NCBI RefSeq assembly: GCF_002982115.1
Contig: NZ_CP019980.1
Coordinates: 3,294,001 to 3,358,000, forward strand
Length of the DNA: 64,000 bases
Reading direction: 5' to 3'
From: Lysinibacillus sphaericus
GTDB lineage: Bacteria > Bacillota > Bacilli > Bacillales_A > Planococcaceae
Part shown: in pieces, positions 54,067 to 63,765 of the stretch
Numbering within the stretch: position 1 is the first letter of the stretch
Layout of the letters: each line of letters opens with the position of its first letter
Position numbers and translations under genes: made by a program
The notes under the pieces: generated by a model
Told to the model about the DNA's origin: nothing
The model's input: only the letters and a program-made list of their open reading frames with translations
The model's database searches: none

Positions 54067-54570
54067 ATGCATCCACAGCACCATACTTTATTTATTGATT
54101 ACTGTGCCTATTTCAATGGCAATGGGGATTTTTTTGAATGCCATGAAGTGCTTGAGGAATATTGGAAAGACATTGCGCCCGGCAATAAAAAGCATCCTCT
54201 TGTTGGCTATGTTCAACTAGCGACAGGATTATATCATTGGCGTCGTGGCAACGCAACTGGTGCTTTCAAAATCTTACATAAAGCACTCACTAATTTTCAA
54301 GTCAATAAAGGCCATGTGTTTTTTAACGAAATCGACTACACAAAACTACTATTACAATTAACCGAAACACTTAGCCATATTCAAATGGGCAAGTCCTTTC
54401 AAGCTTTTCAATTACCGCTGACACCTACTTTACAAAATTTAGTAACAGCTCGCATACAGCTTTTACCGGAAAGCAACCCTAACTATCTTCTTCATAAACA
54501 TATGCTACGTGATCGCTCACATATTCTTGCTGAACGACAAGAAAGCAAACAAAGAAAAAGCAGACGTTAA
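54067..54570 (+). CDS. DUF309-family protein (YpuF-like)
   Basis: A 167-residue helical protein with the DUF309 signature YFNGNGDFFECHEVLEEYW (about 17-35), and GYVQLATGLYHWRRGNATGA. In B. subtilis ypuF, a DUF309 gene, precedes scpA, so synteny agrees. No biochemical role is known. Its stop overlaps the convergent ribT gene by four bases in a shared terminator. Confidence 0.85.
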   Translation: MHPQHHTLFIDYCAYFNGNGDFFECHEVLEEYWKDIAPGNKKHPLVGYVQLATGLYHWRRGNATGAFKILHKALTNFQVNKGHVFFNEIDYTKLLLQLTETLSHIQMGKSFQAFQLPLTPTLQNLVTARIQLLPESNPNYLLHKHMLRDRSHILAERQESKQRKSRR

Positions 54571-54587
54571 CTTTCGTCTGCTTTTTC
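54554..54587. terminator. bidirectional terminator across two stop codons
   Basis: GAAAAAGCAGACG (54554-54566) and CGTCTGCTTTTTC (54575-54587) form a 13-bp stem flanked by A and T runs. Both stop codons, of the DUF309 gene and of ribT, lie in it, so it is coding and terminator at once. Confidence 0.85.
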
Positions 54588-54938
54588 TTCATTACATTGT
54601 ATACATTTGCTAACAAATTCACGCGTTTCATCCGTTGCACGCAATTGTTCGTATTGGCCAAGTTCTGCCACTTCTTGTAGCATTTCCTTTGCTACGCCTT
54701 CTCCTCTGTAAGAAGGAACTACAGAAACGTGCTGAATTGTTGCTGTGTGATTGTCTGTTACAAGCCCGACGATACCAACGTATTCATCGTTCTTTTTCCA
54801 TAAGTATAATACCCAATTATCATCATTTTCATAGGATTGGATTGTCTCTGTGAGCTTTTTTATGTCTTTTTCGTTAGGCATAAACGAGAGTAGCCCCATT
54901 GCTATTTTCTCGAAAGCTTTTTTATATCGAATTAACAT
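54567..54938 (-). CDS. ribT: GNAT acetyltransferase RibT
   Basis: A 123-residue GNAT-fold protein. The opening MLIRYKKAFEKIAMGLLSFM and PNEKDIKKL is that of Bacillus RibT; the acetyl-CoA loop is VVPSYRGEGVAKEML. In Bacillus ribT ends the riboflavin operon ribDEAHT. Those genes are absent here, so only ribT keeps the ancestral place. Substrate unknown. Confidence 0.88.
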   Translation of the reverse strand: MLIRYKKAFEKIAMGLLSFMPNEKDIKKLTETIQSYENDDNWVLYLWKKNDEYVGIVGLVTDNHTATIQHVSVVPSYRGEGVAKEMLQEVAELGQYEQLRATDETREFVSKCIQCNEEKADES

Positions 54939-55025
54939 ATTTGTCTATTCCCTCTTTTTCTAGCTGTACATAATCTTTGACTATCCTACACGATTTGTAC
55001 TATTACCGCAAGCCAATTTTCTGTC

Positions 55026-55136
55026 TTACGAACCAGGGCCGAGAATACCTTGCGACGCTAACACCCAATAGACAACGCCCCACAACAAAATAAATGTCGT
55101 CATAGATGCCAATAATACCCATTTGTTTTTTCTCAA
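55026..55136 (-). CDS. very small membrane protein, 36 residues
   Basis: TTG 55134-55136 opens a 36-codon frame six bases after AAGGGTGA. It starts RKNKW, then one hydrophobic helix (VLLASMTTFILLWGVVYWVLA), then SQGILGPGS. It begins two bases after the lysA stop, so it is probably the last cistron of the lysA unit. Positive-inside rule puts the N-terminus in the cytoplasm. Unknown function. Confidence 0.6.
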   Translation of the reverse strand: MRKNKWVLLASMTTFILLWGVVYWVLASQGILGPGS

Positions 55137-55138
55137 AT

Positions 55139-56458
55139 TTATTCACCCTTTTTTAACGTTAGCGGGAGATCATTTTGTACAATATCTTCGTAACTTTCAC
55201 GTTTAATCGCTAATTGATGCTGTCCATTTTCTACAAATACCACTGCTGGACGTGTTACACGGTTGTAGTTGCTTGCCATCGAGTAGCCATATGCCCCTGT
55301 ACAGAAGATTGCTAGTACATCACCAGAAGCTGCCTCTTGTAATTTTGCATCGATAATCAATTTATCGCCCGATTCACAAAGTTTTCCAGCTACAGTGTAC
55401 GTTGCTTCTTTTGGTGCATTGGCTTTACTAGCGATGACTGCCTCGTATTTTGCATCATATAATGCAGGACGAATATTATCACTCATTCCGCCATCAACTG
55501 CAATGTAATTACGTACATCTGGTACTGTTTTTTGAGAACCGATAGTATAAAGTGATGTTCCTGCATCACCAACAAGTGAACGGCCTGGTTCAATCCAGAT
55601 TTCTGGCATTGTTAGTCCAAGTACAGTTGCTTTATTTTTCACAACAGTAATCATGTCCTCTACATACACTTGTGGCTCAAGCGGTGCATCTTCTTCTGTA
55701 TAGCGAATACCGAAGCCCCCACCTAAGTTTAACACAGTACACGTAAAACCGTGAGTCTTGTTCCAATCAGAAATCTTGTCGATTAGTTTTTCACCTGCTA
55801 AGCCAAAGCCAGCTGTATCGAAAATTTGAGAGCCAATATGGCAGTGTAAGCCTAAAAGCTGTAAGTATTCGTGTTTAAAAGTTTGCTCAAATGCTTGATC
55901 GGCTTGACCGTTGTTTAAGTCAAAGCCAAACTTAGAATCCGCTTGCCCTGTCGTAATAAAATCATGCGTATGTGCCTCAACTCCTGGTGTGACACGTAAT
56001 AAAATACGCATTTTTTGTTGACGGCGCTCAGCAATTTCTTTTAAAAGTTGAATTTCATAGAAGTTATCTACAACAATACAGCCAATTTTTGAGTCAAAGG
56101 CTAGCTCCAATTCTGCAATGCTTTTATTATTACCATGGAAGTGAATACGCTCTGTTGGGAAACCTGCTTTTAATGCTGTAAATAGCTCCCCTCCAGAGAC
56201 AACATCCAAGGATAGGTTTTCTTCTGCTGCTAATTGATACACCGCTACACATGCAAATGCTTTGGAAGCATACGCTACTTCAGCCTTTACCCCTAGCTTT
56301 TTAAATGTATCGATAAAGCCGCGTGCTCGCTTACGAATAAGCGCTGTATCGTACACAAATAATGGCGTACCATATTCTTTTGCAAGCTCTAATGTATCTA
56401 CTTGTCCTATTGTTAAATGTCCGTCTTCAGAAATCGCTTGTGTTCCATATAAATGCAT
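55139..56458 (-). CDS. lysA: diaminopimelate decarboxylase
   Basis: A 439-residue fold-III PLP enzyme that turns meso-diaminopimelate into lysine. PLP Lys in AEVAYASKAFAC, His in GLHCHIGSQIFD, the glycine loop NLGGGFGIRY and the EPGRS block; the dimer-site CESGDKL and GAYGYSMASNYN close it. Start at ATG 56458, six bases after GGGAGAG; ATG 56464 abuts the box. Adjacent to spoVAF as in Bacillus. Confidence 0.95.
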   Translation of the reverse strand: MHLYGTQAISEDGHLTIGQVDTLELAKEYGTPLFVYDTALIRKRARGFIDTFKKLGVKAEVAYASKAFACVAVYQLAAEENLSLDVVSGGELFTALKAGFPTERIHFHGNNKSIAELELAFDSKIGCIVVDNFYEIQLLKEIAERRQQKMRILLRVTPGVEAHTHDFITTGQADSKFGFDLNNGQADQAFEQTFKHEYLQLLGLHCHIGSQIFDTAGFGLAGEKLIDKISDWNKTHGFTCTVLNLGGGFGIRYTEEDAPLEPQVYVEDMITVVKNKATVLGLTMPEIWIEPGRSLVGDAGTSLYTIGSQKTVPDVRNYIAVDGGMSDNIRPALYDAKYEAVIASKANAPKEATYTVAGKLCESGDKLIIDAKLQEAASGDVLAIFCTGAYGYSMASNYNRVTRPAVVFVENGQHQLAIKRESYEDIVQNDLPLTLKKGE

Positions 56459-56683
56459 TTGCATCTCTCCCTTTTCACGTCTCCATTTTGTGACATTTGC
56501 GTACCTCGTGGTATGTCAGTCCTTACTCAAACATTTCCATCGAGACATTGTCTTATCTTAGCAGGTATTGGCATGTCACAAGATAAAAACACATAACCAT
56601 TCACTAGCAAAGATAATTTTTGCAAAAATCACAAAATACTATATGTGAACTTTATCACATGAAAAAAGTGAGTGCAACGGCTC

Positions 56684-58126
56684 CTATGATCTTTTTCTCT
56701 GTTTGGAAGCGACTACATATGGTCTTAGTGCATCCGACGTCATAGGGAAGCGGATAATGACGCGAAGCATCGCAGTTGGGAAAAATGGAACGAGCGGCCA
56801 TAAATATGGTGCTTGTAACGGACGTAATGAACATAAATAGGTAAATAATAAAAACAATCCAATAAATAATCCATCTTCTCCCCAAATACCTGTCATAATG
56901 AGCAAAACAAATCGGAAGAGCTTAATGGAAATACCTAGCTCGTAAGATGGAATAATAAACGTAAAGATGGCTCCTACCGCTGTATACAATACAACTTCGG
57001 ATGAGAACACACCAACATCAATGGCGATCTGCCCAATGATTACCCCGGCTACTAAACCCATCGCAGTAGACAATGGTGTCGGGGTATGGATGGCGGCCAT
57101 CCTTAGAAATTCAATCCCAATATCGGCGATTAGAATTTGCAGTAATATCGGAATATGTGATTTATCCTGACTACCTAAAAAAGATAGCGAATCAGGTAAT
57201 AATGATTCATTCGTTACAAATAAATACCATAAAGGTAATAATAATAACCCCATAATTGTTCCGAAATAGCGCATAAAACGCACAAAGGTCCCGACAGTAG
57301 GTGCTTGTCTATATTCTTCAGCATGCTGCAATAAATGGAACATCGTAACGGGCACTAAAATAACGGAAGGTGAAGTATCCACCATAATCGCTACATGCCC
57401 CTCTAGTAAATGAGCAGCGACAATATCAGGACGTTCTGTATAGCGTACAAATGGAACTGGGTGAAACTTTTGCTTAAACAGCCATTCCTCTAGTGATTTA
57501 TCGGCCATTGTCAAACCATCATGATTAATTTGACCAAGACGCTGTCGCAATTTATCGAGCATTTCCTCATTAGCAATATCCTTCATAAACGCAATTGCGA
57601 CATCGGTTTGACCGAGCTTGGATATTTTATGTAGCTCGAAGCGTAAATTACTGTTGCGAATGCGTCGACGAACTAAAGCTGTATTTTGTGAAATCCCCTC
57701 TGTAAAGCCATCCCTAGAACCGCGAATTACTTTTTCATTATCCGGCTCTTCTGGTGAACGCCCTGGATAATTTCGAAGCTCCGCAATATAGCAGTATCCA
57801 CTTTTCGTAATAAAGGTTACTTGCCCACTTAAAATAGCAAGCAAATAGGCTTTACGTTCCGTTTCTTCAGAACGACCATGAAAGTTGAAATGTGCTTCAA
57901 AATATTCTCGCTCATCATCAATATCAATGTCTTCTTCAGGTAACATATTGGATAGTAATTGCGTCAGGGCTTCCCCATCTACTAGTCCGCTAATATATGC
58001 ACAAAGAACCGGCAAATCTTTGACAAATAAATGCTTAATACCTACGTCAAATGATTCGCCGTCTCCAAATTGCTCTTTAAGAAAATCTTCGGCTTCTTCT
58101 AAGCTGTTAAATAGTTTATTTGTCAT
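56684..58126 (-). CDS. spoVAF: stage V sporulation protein AF (GerA-family)
   Basis: A 480-residue protein of the GerA germination-receptor A-subunit family. A soluble N-terminal half (about 1-270, with NTALVRRRIRNSNLRFE and the PDIVAAHLLEGHVAIMVDTSP block) is followed by five or six membrane helices. Acts in the inner spore membrane with SpoVA in dipicolinate handling. Here it follows sigF directly with 15 bases between. The other spoVA genes, which lie between in B. subtilis, are absent. Confidence 0.9.
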   Translation of the reverse strand: MTNKLFNSLEEAEDFLKEQFGDGESFDVGIKHLFVKDLPVLCAYISGLVDGEALTQLLSNMLPEEDIDIDDEREYFEAHFNFHGRSEETERKAYLLAILSGQVTFITKSGYCYIAELRNYPGRSPEEPDNEKVIRGSRDGFTEGISQNTALVRRRIRNSNLRFELHKISKLGQTDVAIAFMKDIANEEMLDKLRQRLGQINHDGLTMADKSLEEWLFKQKFHPVPFVRYTERPDIVAAHLLEGHVAIMVDTSPSVILVPVTMFHLLQHAEEYRQAPTVGTFVRFMRYFGTIMGLLLLPLWYLFVTNESLLPDSLSFLGSQDKSHIPILLQILIADIGIEFLRMAAIHTPTPLSTAMGLVAGVIIGQIAIDVGVFSSEVVLYTAVGAIFTFIIPSYELGISIKLFRFVLLIMTGIWGEDGLFIGLFLLFTYLCSLRPLQAPYLWPLVPFFPTAMLRVIIRFPMTSDALRPYVVASKQRKRS

Positions 58127-58141
58127 GCTGTCACCATTTTC

Positions 58142-58930
58142 TTAGATGTCTTTTTCTACTCCGTGTTCAACCGTGGCACTCGTCGCCATCCAACTTTTCA
58201 ACTGCGCTAAAATCTTTTTCTCTAAACGAGATACTTGTACTTGTGAAATGCCCAGACGAGTTGCGATTTCAGTTTGTGTACAATCTGAAAAATAGCGTAA
58301 ATAAATAATGGATTGTTCCCTCGGATCAAGTCTTGTCAACACTTCTTTTAACGGAATATATTCAAAAGGTTGCTCTGATTTTTCATCCTTCATTTGATCC
58401 ATTAATGTAATGGAATCCCCTTCACTTTCATACAATTGCTCATGTAAGGAAGCTGGATCCCTTAAAGCATCCGACGCTGTCACAATTTCCTCAGTCGTGA
58501 CGCCAAGAACCTGCGCTAATTCTTGAATGGTCGGTGGATGCTCATTATTTTTAATAAATTCATCCGTCGCATGGCGGATTTTAAAGTTGAGCTCGCGAAT
58601 TGAACGGCTCACCTTTACCATGCCGTCATCCCTTAAAAAGCGCTGTATTTCACCGATAATCATCGGGACAGCATATGTGGAAAATTTCACATCGTACGCT
58701 AAATCAAACTTATCTACAGATTTCATAAGGCCTATACAGCCTATTTGAAATAAATCTTCGAGCTCCACGCCCCTTGTTGTAAAGCGTTGGACGATAGACC
58801 ACACAAGCCTCGTATTCCCCTCAATCATTCGTTTACGAGCTTCATGATCGCCCTGTTGTGAACGCGCAATTAAATCACGCATTTCCTCCTGTGACAAAAG
58901 CTTATCGGACGACTGTTCTATCGGCTTCAC
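58142..58930 (-). CDS. sigF: forespore sigma factor F
   Basis: A 262-residue sigma-70 family factor of the SigF/SigB/SigG group. Region 2 has VWSIVQRF and LFQIGCIGLMKSVDKFD and then VKFSTYAVPMIIGEIQRFLRDDG; region 4 has QTEIATRLGISQVQVSRLEKK. First compartment-specific sigma of the forespore, held by SpoIIAB. Third gene of spoIIA. Confidence 0.95.
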   Translation of the reverse strand: MKPIEQSSDKLLSQEEMRDLIARSQQGDHEARKRMIEGNTRLVWSIVQRFTTRGVELEDLFQIGCIGLMKSVDKFDLAYDVKFSTYAVPMIIGEIQRFLRDDGMVKVSRSIRELNFKIRHATDEFIKNNEHPPTIQELAQVLGVTTEEIVTASDALRDPASLHEQLYESEGDSITLMDQMKDEKSEQPFEYIPLKEVLTRLDPREQSIIYLRYFSDCTQTEIATRLGISQVQVSRLEKKILAQLKSWMATSATVEHGVEKDI

Positions 58931-58940
58931 GATAGCAACC

Positions 58941-59381
58941 TCACATTACCGCCGTGCGAACCGAATAAAATTTTTTCGTAAACGTTACAGTTGTACCTTC
59001 CTGCCACTTGGACATGACAGTCAACTGATCTGAAAAGCTGTCCATAATGGTAAAGCCCATACCAGAACGTTCCATTGCACTTTTCGTCGTAAACAAAGGC
59101 TCCATCGCTTGACTGACATCCGCAATGCCTACCCCTTTATCCATCACAGACACCGTTACAATATCATCCTCACGCTTTGCGTGAACTGTAACGACCCCTT
59201 TTCCATCTTCTTCATAACCGTGAATAATGGCATTGGAAACAGCCTCTGAGACAACGGTTTTAAATTCTGATAGCTCATCAATTGTTGGATCTAATTGTGC
59301 AATAAAGCCCGTTATCGCCACACGTGCTAAGGCTTCGTTTTCGCTAATTGCTAAAAAAGTTAATGTCATTTCGTTATCCAT
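58941..59381 (-). CDS. spoIIAB: anti-sigma F factor SpoIIAB
   Basis: A 146-residue GHKL kinase/anti-sigma factor. N box SEAVSNAIIHGY, G1 VMDKGVGI and G2 GMGFTIMDSF. It binds SigF, and phosphorylates SpoIIAA on serine. It overlaps spoIIAA by eight bases and is followed by sigF after ten. Confidence 0.95.
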   Translation of the reverse strand: MDNEMTLTFLAISENEALARVAITGFIAQLDPTIDELSEFKTVVSEAVSNAIIHGYEEDGKGVVTVHAKREDDIVTVSVMDKGVGIADVSQAMEPLFTTKSAMERSGMGFTIMDSFSDQLTVMSKWQEGTTVTFTKKFYSVRTAVM

Positions 59382-59727
59382 TTACAATCCCCCTAACTCG
59401 ATCAATCGCTTCTTCCTCTGTTGCATCCATCATCCACGGACCTAAGCCTGAAAATTGAAATACTTTTCGCATCGTCGGCGATGGATTTAATAAAATTGTT
59501 CGTCCAGCGACTGCTTCTAACTCACGCATTCGACCAAGCACTAGGCCTACACCTGAACTATCCATAAACGATAGTCGCTCAAAATTCCAAATGATGGTCG
59601 TTACAGCCCCCTGAAAAATTGCTGTAGAAATTTTAGCCCGAATTTGCTCTACTGCATGATGATCGAGCTCCCCAAATAAACGTATAACTACTGTCTCCCT
59701 TGTTACCATTTCTAATTGAAAATGCAT
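59374..59727 (-). CDS. spoIIAA: anti-sigma F factor antagonist SpoIIAA
   Basis: A 117-residue STAS protein: GELDHHAVEQIRAKI, and the phosphorylation site LSFMDSSGVGLVLGR (serine of SSG). Dephospho-SpoIIAA frees SigF from SpoIIAB. Start at ATG 59727, eight bases after GGAGG; the frame is open to 59757, but that start has no box. Confidence 0.94.
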   Translation of the reverse strand: MHFQLEMVTRETVVIRLFGELDHHAVEQIRAKISTAIFQGAVTTIIWNFERLSFMDSSGVGLVLGRMRELEAVAGRTILLNPSPTMRKVFQFSGLGPWMMDATEEEAIDRVRGIVNG

Positions 59728-59955
59728 GAACATCGCCTCCTCCTCGTGCAATTCCACATTCCATATAACAAATCCTTGCTGTTGACAGAACTAGTGCAAA
59801 GTCTCTTGAAATAGTGTCAAATCGACATTCTTATGGCTTTTAGGTTAAGTGCAGTATGGGATAAATCAAAAGGTTTTAAACGTCGTCTACATTTTTTGTC
59901 AGTGTGTCATTGTAGATAGCTAATTTATGTAGGTATTCAATACGAGGAGAACGAA

Positions 59956-59996
59956 AAAAAGTGTTAGATTGACTGCCATCAATCTAACACTTTTTC
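59956..59996 (-). terminator. terminator of pdp; hairpin repeat copy 3
   Basis: AAAAAGTGTTAGATTGA pairs with TCAATCTAACACTTTTT. Same stem as at 3813; it lies 140 bases below the pdp stop, beyond a GC-rich block. Confidence 0.8.
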
Positions 59997-60112
59997 GCTG
60001 CGCCGTTGTTGTCCGCTTCGGCGGTGCTTTCCGCGGGCACACACGTAAGCCGCAACCGTCTCTGTCGCGTCTTACATTTTGTGCTCTACAGAGCACCGCC
60101 TCCGTATATACT
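59997..60112. repeat. GC-rich block with CGCGGGC-type core
   Basis: About 115 bases that are far richer in G+C than the surroundings and contain CCGCTTCGGCGG and CTTTCCGCGGGC, then GTGCTC-TACA-GAGCAC. Such short CCGCGGGC blocks recur in intergenic DNA of Bacillaceae as I recall; their role is not known. Confidence 0.45.
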
Positions 60113-60134
60113 AGCGTTTTCTGCTAATTTATAC

Positions 60135-61385
60135 TTATGCCATTAAATAGGCTTGCTGTACTTTAGTGATTGTTTCTTCGTTAATTTCACTGTTTGAATA
60201 CAGATAGGCAATAGTTTCATCCGCACTGACACGGTCACCTTTTTTGGCAACTAGCTGGATGCCTGCATCATAATCAAGCGAAGATTCCTTCGTTAAGCGA
60301 CCAGCGCCAAGACTAACGCTTGCTTCACCAATCATTAATGCATTAATGGACGCAACAACACCCTCTGCCGCTGCTTTTACAGCCACCTTATGTGCTGTGT
60401 CATTTTGCACAATATCCGCTAAATCGCCGCCCTGTGCTACGATAAATTCCTCAAACTTCGCAGCTGCTGAGCCATCTTCCAACACTTTTTTGACAGCTGC
60501 TACCGCTGTTGTTTCATCTACTCCAGCCGCAATCTGATACATTAGAGAAGAAATAATAATGCACTCTTCTAATAAGTCTGCGTGCGTTTCTTCTAAGCGA
60601 CCTTTTAGCAAGGCATACGCCTCTACTACCTCAAGTTTATTACCGATCATTTTCCCTAAAGGATTATCCATATCGCTAATATGAGCGACAACTTTACGGC
60701 CTAATTTTTCACCAATTGCTGTCATCGCTTCAGCCAATTTCTTCGCTTCTTCTTCCGTTTTCATAAAGGCACCAGAACCACATTTCACATCTAGCACAAT
60801 ACCATCTGCACCACTTGCAATTTTTTTACTCATAATCGATGCAGCAATTAACGGAATAGAGTCGACAGTACCTGTCACATCTCGCAATGCATAAAGTTTT
60901 TTGTCGGCAGGTACAAGATTGCCTGTCTGACCAGCAACCGCAATTTTATGTTTATTGACATTATCAATGAATTCTTGTGACGATAATTCTGTTTTAAAAC
61001 CACGGATTGATTCTAATTTATCGATTGTGCCACCTGTAATACCTAAGCCTTTACCACTAAACTTCGCCACTGGAATATCTAGAGAAGCAATAATTGGTGT
61101 GACGATTAACGTGACTTTATCACCGACACCGCCTGTAGAATGTTTATCAATTTTAAAACCTTCGATTGAAGTTAAATCAATTACATCACCTGATTCAATC
61201 ATTGCCTTCGTTAAATAAAACGTTTCTTCGTCAGTCATACCAAGTAAGCGAATAGCCATTAGCAATGCGCTCGCCTGATAATCCGGAATAGCACCTGTTG
61301 TATAGCCTTCAACAAAGTATTGAATTTCAGCTTGTGTCAGTTCTTTGCCTTGTTTTTTCTTTTCAAAAAGCTGCACCATATTCAT
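60135..61385 (-). CDS. pdp: pyrimidine-nucleoside phosphorylase
   Basis: A 416-residue enzyme that splits uridine and thymidine with phosphate. The family signature is SGKGLGITGGTIDKLESI (about 94-111), with KHSTGGVGDKVTL and the C-terminal barrel-sandwich domain. Works with deoB in nucleoside salvage. Start ATG 61385, eight bases after AGGAGG; TTG 61391 is too close. Lies 13 bases after deoB. Confidence 0.93.
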   Translation of the reverse strand: MNMVQLFEKKKQGKELTQAEIQYFVEGYTTGAIPDYQASALLMAIRLLGMTDEETFYLTKAMIESGDVIDLTSIEGFKIDKHSTGGVGDKVTLIVTPIIASLDIPVAKFSGKGLGITGGTIDKLESIRGFKTELSSQEFIDNVNKHKIAVAGQTGNLVPADKKLYALRDVTGTVDSIPLIAASIMSKKIASGADGIVLDVKCGSGAFMKTEEEAKKLAEAMTAIGEKLGRKVVAHISDMDNPLGKMIGNKLEVVEAYALLKGRLEETHADLLEECIIISSLMYQIAAGVDETTAVAAVKKVLEDGSAAAKFEEFIVAQGGDLADIVQNDTAHKVAVKAAAEGVVASINALMIGEASVSLGAGRLTKESSLDYDAGIQLVAKKGDRVSADETIAYLYSNSEINEETITKVQQAYLMA

Positions 61386-61398
61386 AGACAATTCCTCC

Positions 61399-62580
61399 TT
61401 ATTTTAAATCATTTAAGAAACTCTTACCGAATGGTGGTGCTTCTACTTTGAAGTTTTCAGCGACAGTTGCTGCAATATCTGCAAAAGTCTCACGAAGAGC
61501 AAGCTCGCTTCCACCTTTAAAACGTGGTGAATAGACAATTAGTGGCACGTATTCACGTGTATGGTCTGTGCCAGGGAATGTCGGATCATTACCATGGTCA
61601 GCCGTAATCATAAGTAAATCATCTTCTGACATTGCCTGTAAAATTTCAGGAAGACGCGCATCAAATTCTTGTAATGCGTTACCGTAGCCAAGTGGATCAC
61701 GACGATGCCCAAAATTGGCATCAAAATCTACTAAATTTAAGAAGCTAATCCCATGGAAATCTTGTTTTGCGACTTTAGCGAATTGATCCATACCGTCCAT
61801 ATTATTTTTTGTACGAACTGCTTCAGTAACCCCTTCACCATTGAAAATATCAGAAATTTTACCAATGGCAATTACATCAAGACCAGCATCTTTCAAAGCA
61901 TTCATCGTTGTACGTCCAAAAGGCTTTAACGCATAGTCATGACGATTTGGCGTGCGTGTAAAGTTACCTGGCGTCCCGATAAATGGACGTGCAATCACGC
62001 GTCCTACTAAATATTCTGGCTGTAATGTCAACTCACGGGCAATCTCACAAATTTTATAAAGTTCGTCCAGTGGAATGATTTCTTCATGCGCAGCAATTTG
62101 TAACACAGGATCAGCCGATGTGTAGACAATAATAGCCCCTGTCTCCATATGTTCTTGTCCAAAGTCTTCAATCACCTGTGTACCACTTGCAGGTTTATTA
62201 CATAGTACTTTGCGTCCTGTACGTTGTTCAAGCTCGGCAATCAGTTCAGCAGGGAAACCTTCAGGGTATACTTTAAATGGTTTATCAATATTAAGACCCA
62301 TTATTTCCCAATGCCCTGTCATTGTGTCTTTCCCGACAGATGCCTCTTGCATTTTACCGTAGTATGCTTGCGGTGTATTTGTTGCTTGCAGTCCTTGCAG
62401 TGGTTCGATATTCGCTAAGCCAAACGACTCCATCACGGGCATTGTAAGCCCATTCATTTTTTCAGCGATGTGACCTAAAGTATGTGCGCCTGCATCGCCG
62501 AATTTAGCTGCGTCTGGTGCTTCACCAATCCCAACTGAATCCATTACAACGACATGGATTTTTTTAAATGCTTTATTCAT
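61399..62580 (-). CDS. deoB: phosphopentomutase
   Basis: A 393-residue alkaline-phosphatase-fold enzyme interconverting ribose/deoxyribose 1- and 5-phosphate. Metal ligands: [13 protein letters not shown] (about 12-24), the catalytic Thr in [10 protein letters not shown] and the C-terminal TADHGNDPT and DHTREYVP. Position beside xerD and fur matches Bacillus drm. Confidence 0.95.
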   Translation of the reverse strand: MNKAFKKIHVVVMDSVGIGEAPDAAKFGDAGAHTLGHIAEKMNGLTMPVMESFGLANIEPLQGLQATNTPQAYYGKMQEASVGKDTMTGHWEIMGLNIDKPFKVYPEGFPAELIAELEQRTGRKVLCNKPASGTQVIEDFGQEHMETGAIIVYTSADPVLQIAAHEEIIPLDELYKICEIARELTLQPEYLVGRVIARPFIGTPGNFTRTPNRHDYALKPFGRTTMNALKDAGLDVIAIGKISDIFNGEGVTEAVRTKNNMDGMDQFAKVAKQDFHGISFLNLVDFDANFGHRRDPLGYGNALQEFDARLPEILQAMSEDDLLMITADHGNDPTFPGTDHTREYVPLIVYSPRFKGGSELALRETFADIAATVAENFKVEAPPFGKSFLNDLK

Positions 62581-62708
62581 AATTATTGCCTCCTAATCTC
62601 ACGATTCCATTTTACCAAAAACAAGCGAAAGGATAAAGGTCAGACATCCGACTAAGTAATTTATTTTCCTTAAACAAGAAACAAGCTCTATCTGTCGCTT
62701 ATTTTTTA

Positions 62709-63614
62709 TTAGGCACGCGGATGGTACTGCTTGTAGACTTCTGAAAGTCTCGTTTTACTAATATGCGTATAAATTTGAGTCGTGGAAATATCTGCATGCC
62801 CTAGCATCTCCTGCACTGCACGTAAGTCAGCTCCATTTTCCACCAAATGAGTAGCGAAAGAATGACGTAACGTATGTGGTGTAAGCTCATGTTGGATGCC
62901 CGCCTTTAATGCGTGCTCCTTCATTAATTTCCAACAACCTTGCCTTGTTAAACGTTTCCCTCGTTGATTAATAAAAAAGGCATCTGTTTTTGGGTATTTC
63001 CCCTGTAATGTACCTCGTGCACCATCTAAATAAACACTCAATGCAGAAAGGGCACTTTTACCAAGCGGAATAATGCGCTCCTTGCCTCCTTTTCCAAATA
63101 CACGTACAAAGCCCATCGTTAGATGAATATCAGCCAAATCGAGTGCAATCAGCTCACTTATACGCATGCCAGAACCATATAAAAGCTCTAGCATTGCTAC
63201 ATCTCGAACACCTTGTGGCTTGCTGCGATTCGGTACTGCCAGCAATGCTTCGATTTCTTCAATCGATAGAATATTTGGAAGTTTTTGTTCAATCGTTGGC
63301 ATTTCTAAATGCACTGTAGGATCTGTTTCTGTGCGCTTTTCTCGAAGTAAAAATTGGTGGAAGCTACGAATGGATGAGATATGACGTGCAACAGTACGGC
63401 TCGTCTTTCCTTGCATGCGCAGTTGCTCTAAATGGCGCAAAATTGTTGTGCGTTCAATAGTGCGAAAATCAGCCATTCCCTCAGCTTCTTGCAAAAAATG
63501 GACATAGTTTTCTAAGTCTCGGCGATAGGATGCTAATGTATTAACGGATAATTGCCGCTCTACCTGGATAAAATGGATATAATCCTCTATTGCATATTGA
63601 AATTCATTCATCAC
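62709..63614 (-). CDS. xerD: site-specific tyrosine recombinase XerD
   Basis: A 301-residue recombinase. N-terminal SAM-like domain (about 5-90), catalytic Arg in GSGMRISELIALD, Lys in GKGGKERIIP, HTLRHSFATH with His and Arg, the second His in GHADISTT and nucleophile Tyr in QIYTH. With XerC/CodV it resolves chromosome dimers at dif. Confidence 0.95.
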   Translation of the reverse strand: MMNEFQYAIEDYIHFIQVERQLSVNTLASYRRDLENYVHFLQEAEGMADFRTIERTTILRHLEQLRMQGKTSRTVARHISSIRSFHQFLLREKRTETDPTVHLEMPTIEQKLPNILSIEEIEALLAVPNRSKPQGVRDVAMLELLYGSGMRISELIALDLADIHLTMGFVRVFGKGGKERIIPLGKSALSALSVYLDGARGTLQGKYPKTDAFFINQRGKRLTRQGCWKLMKEHALKAGIQHELTPHTLRHSFATHLVENGADLRAVQEMLGHADISTTQIYTHISKTRLSEVYKQYHPRA

Positions 63615-63765
63615 AACGCCCCCTCACTGTCAATTATTCTCTATTTTAGCACGCCTATAAAAAAAGTGCGAAAAGCCCACACTAGAGCTGAGTCGTAATT
63701 TGCTTAGGCTTTTCCTCCCTTTACTAGAATAATAGAGCATCACATCATGCATAAAAAAACAAAAA

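Larger units (their letters stand above)
59728..60134. other. intergenic region upstream of spoIIAA with terminator and GC-rich block
   Basis: About 400 bases: spoIIA promoter area (59760-59900; I could not place a clean SigH promoter), the hairpin at 59956-59996 and a GC-rich block at 59997-60112. No ORF. Confidence 0.5.

Noticed and set aside
59760..59820. SigH promoter for spoIIA
   Set aside because: An AGGATTT and a GAAT element are present but too close together for the SigH spacing.
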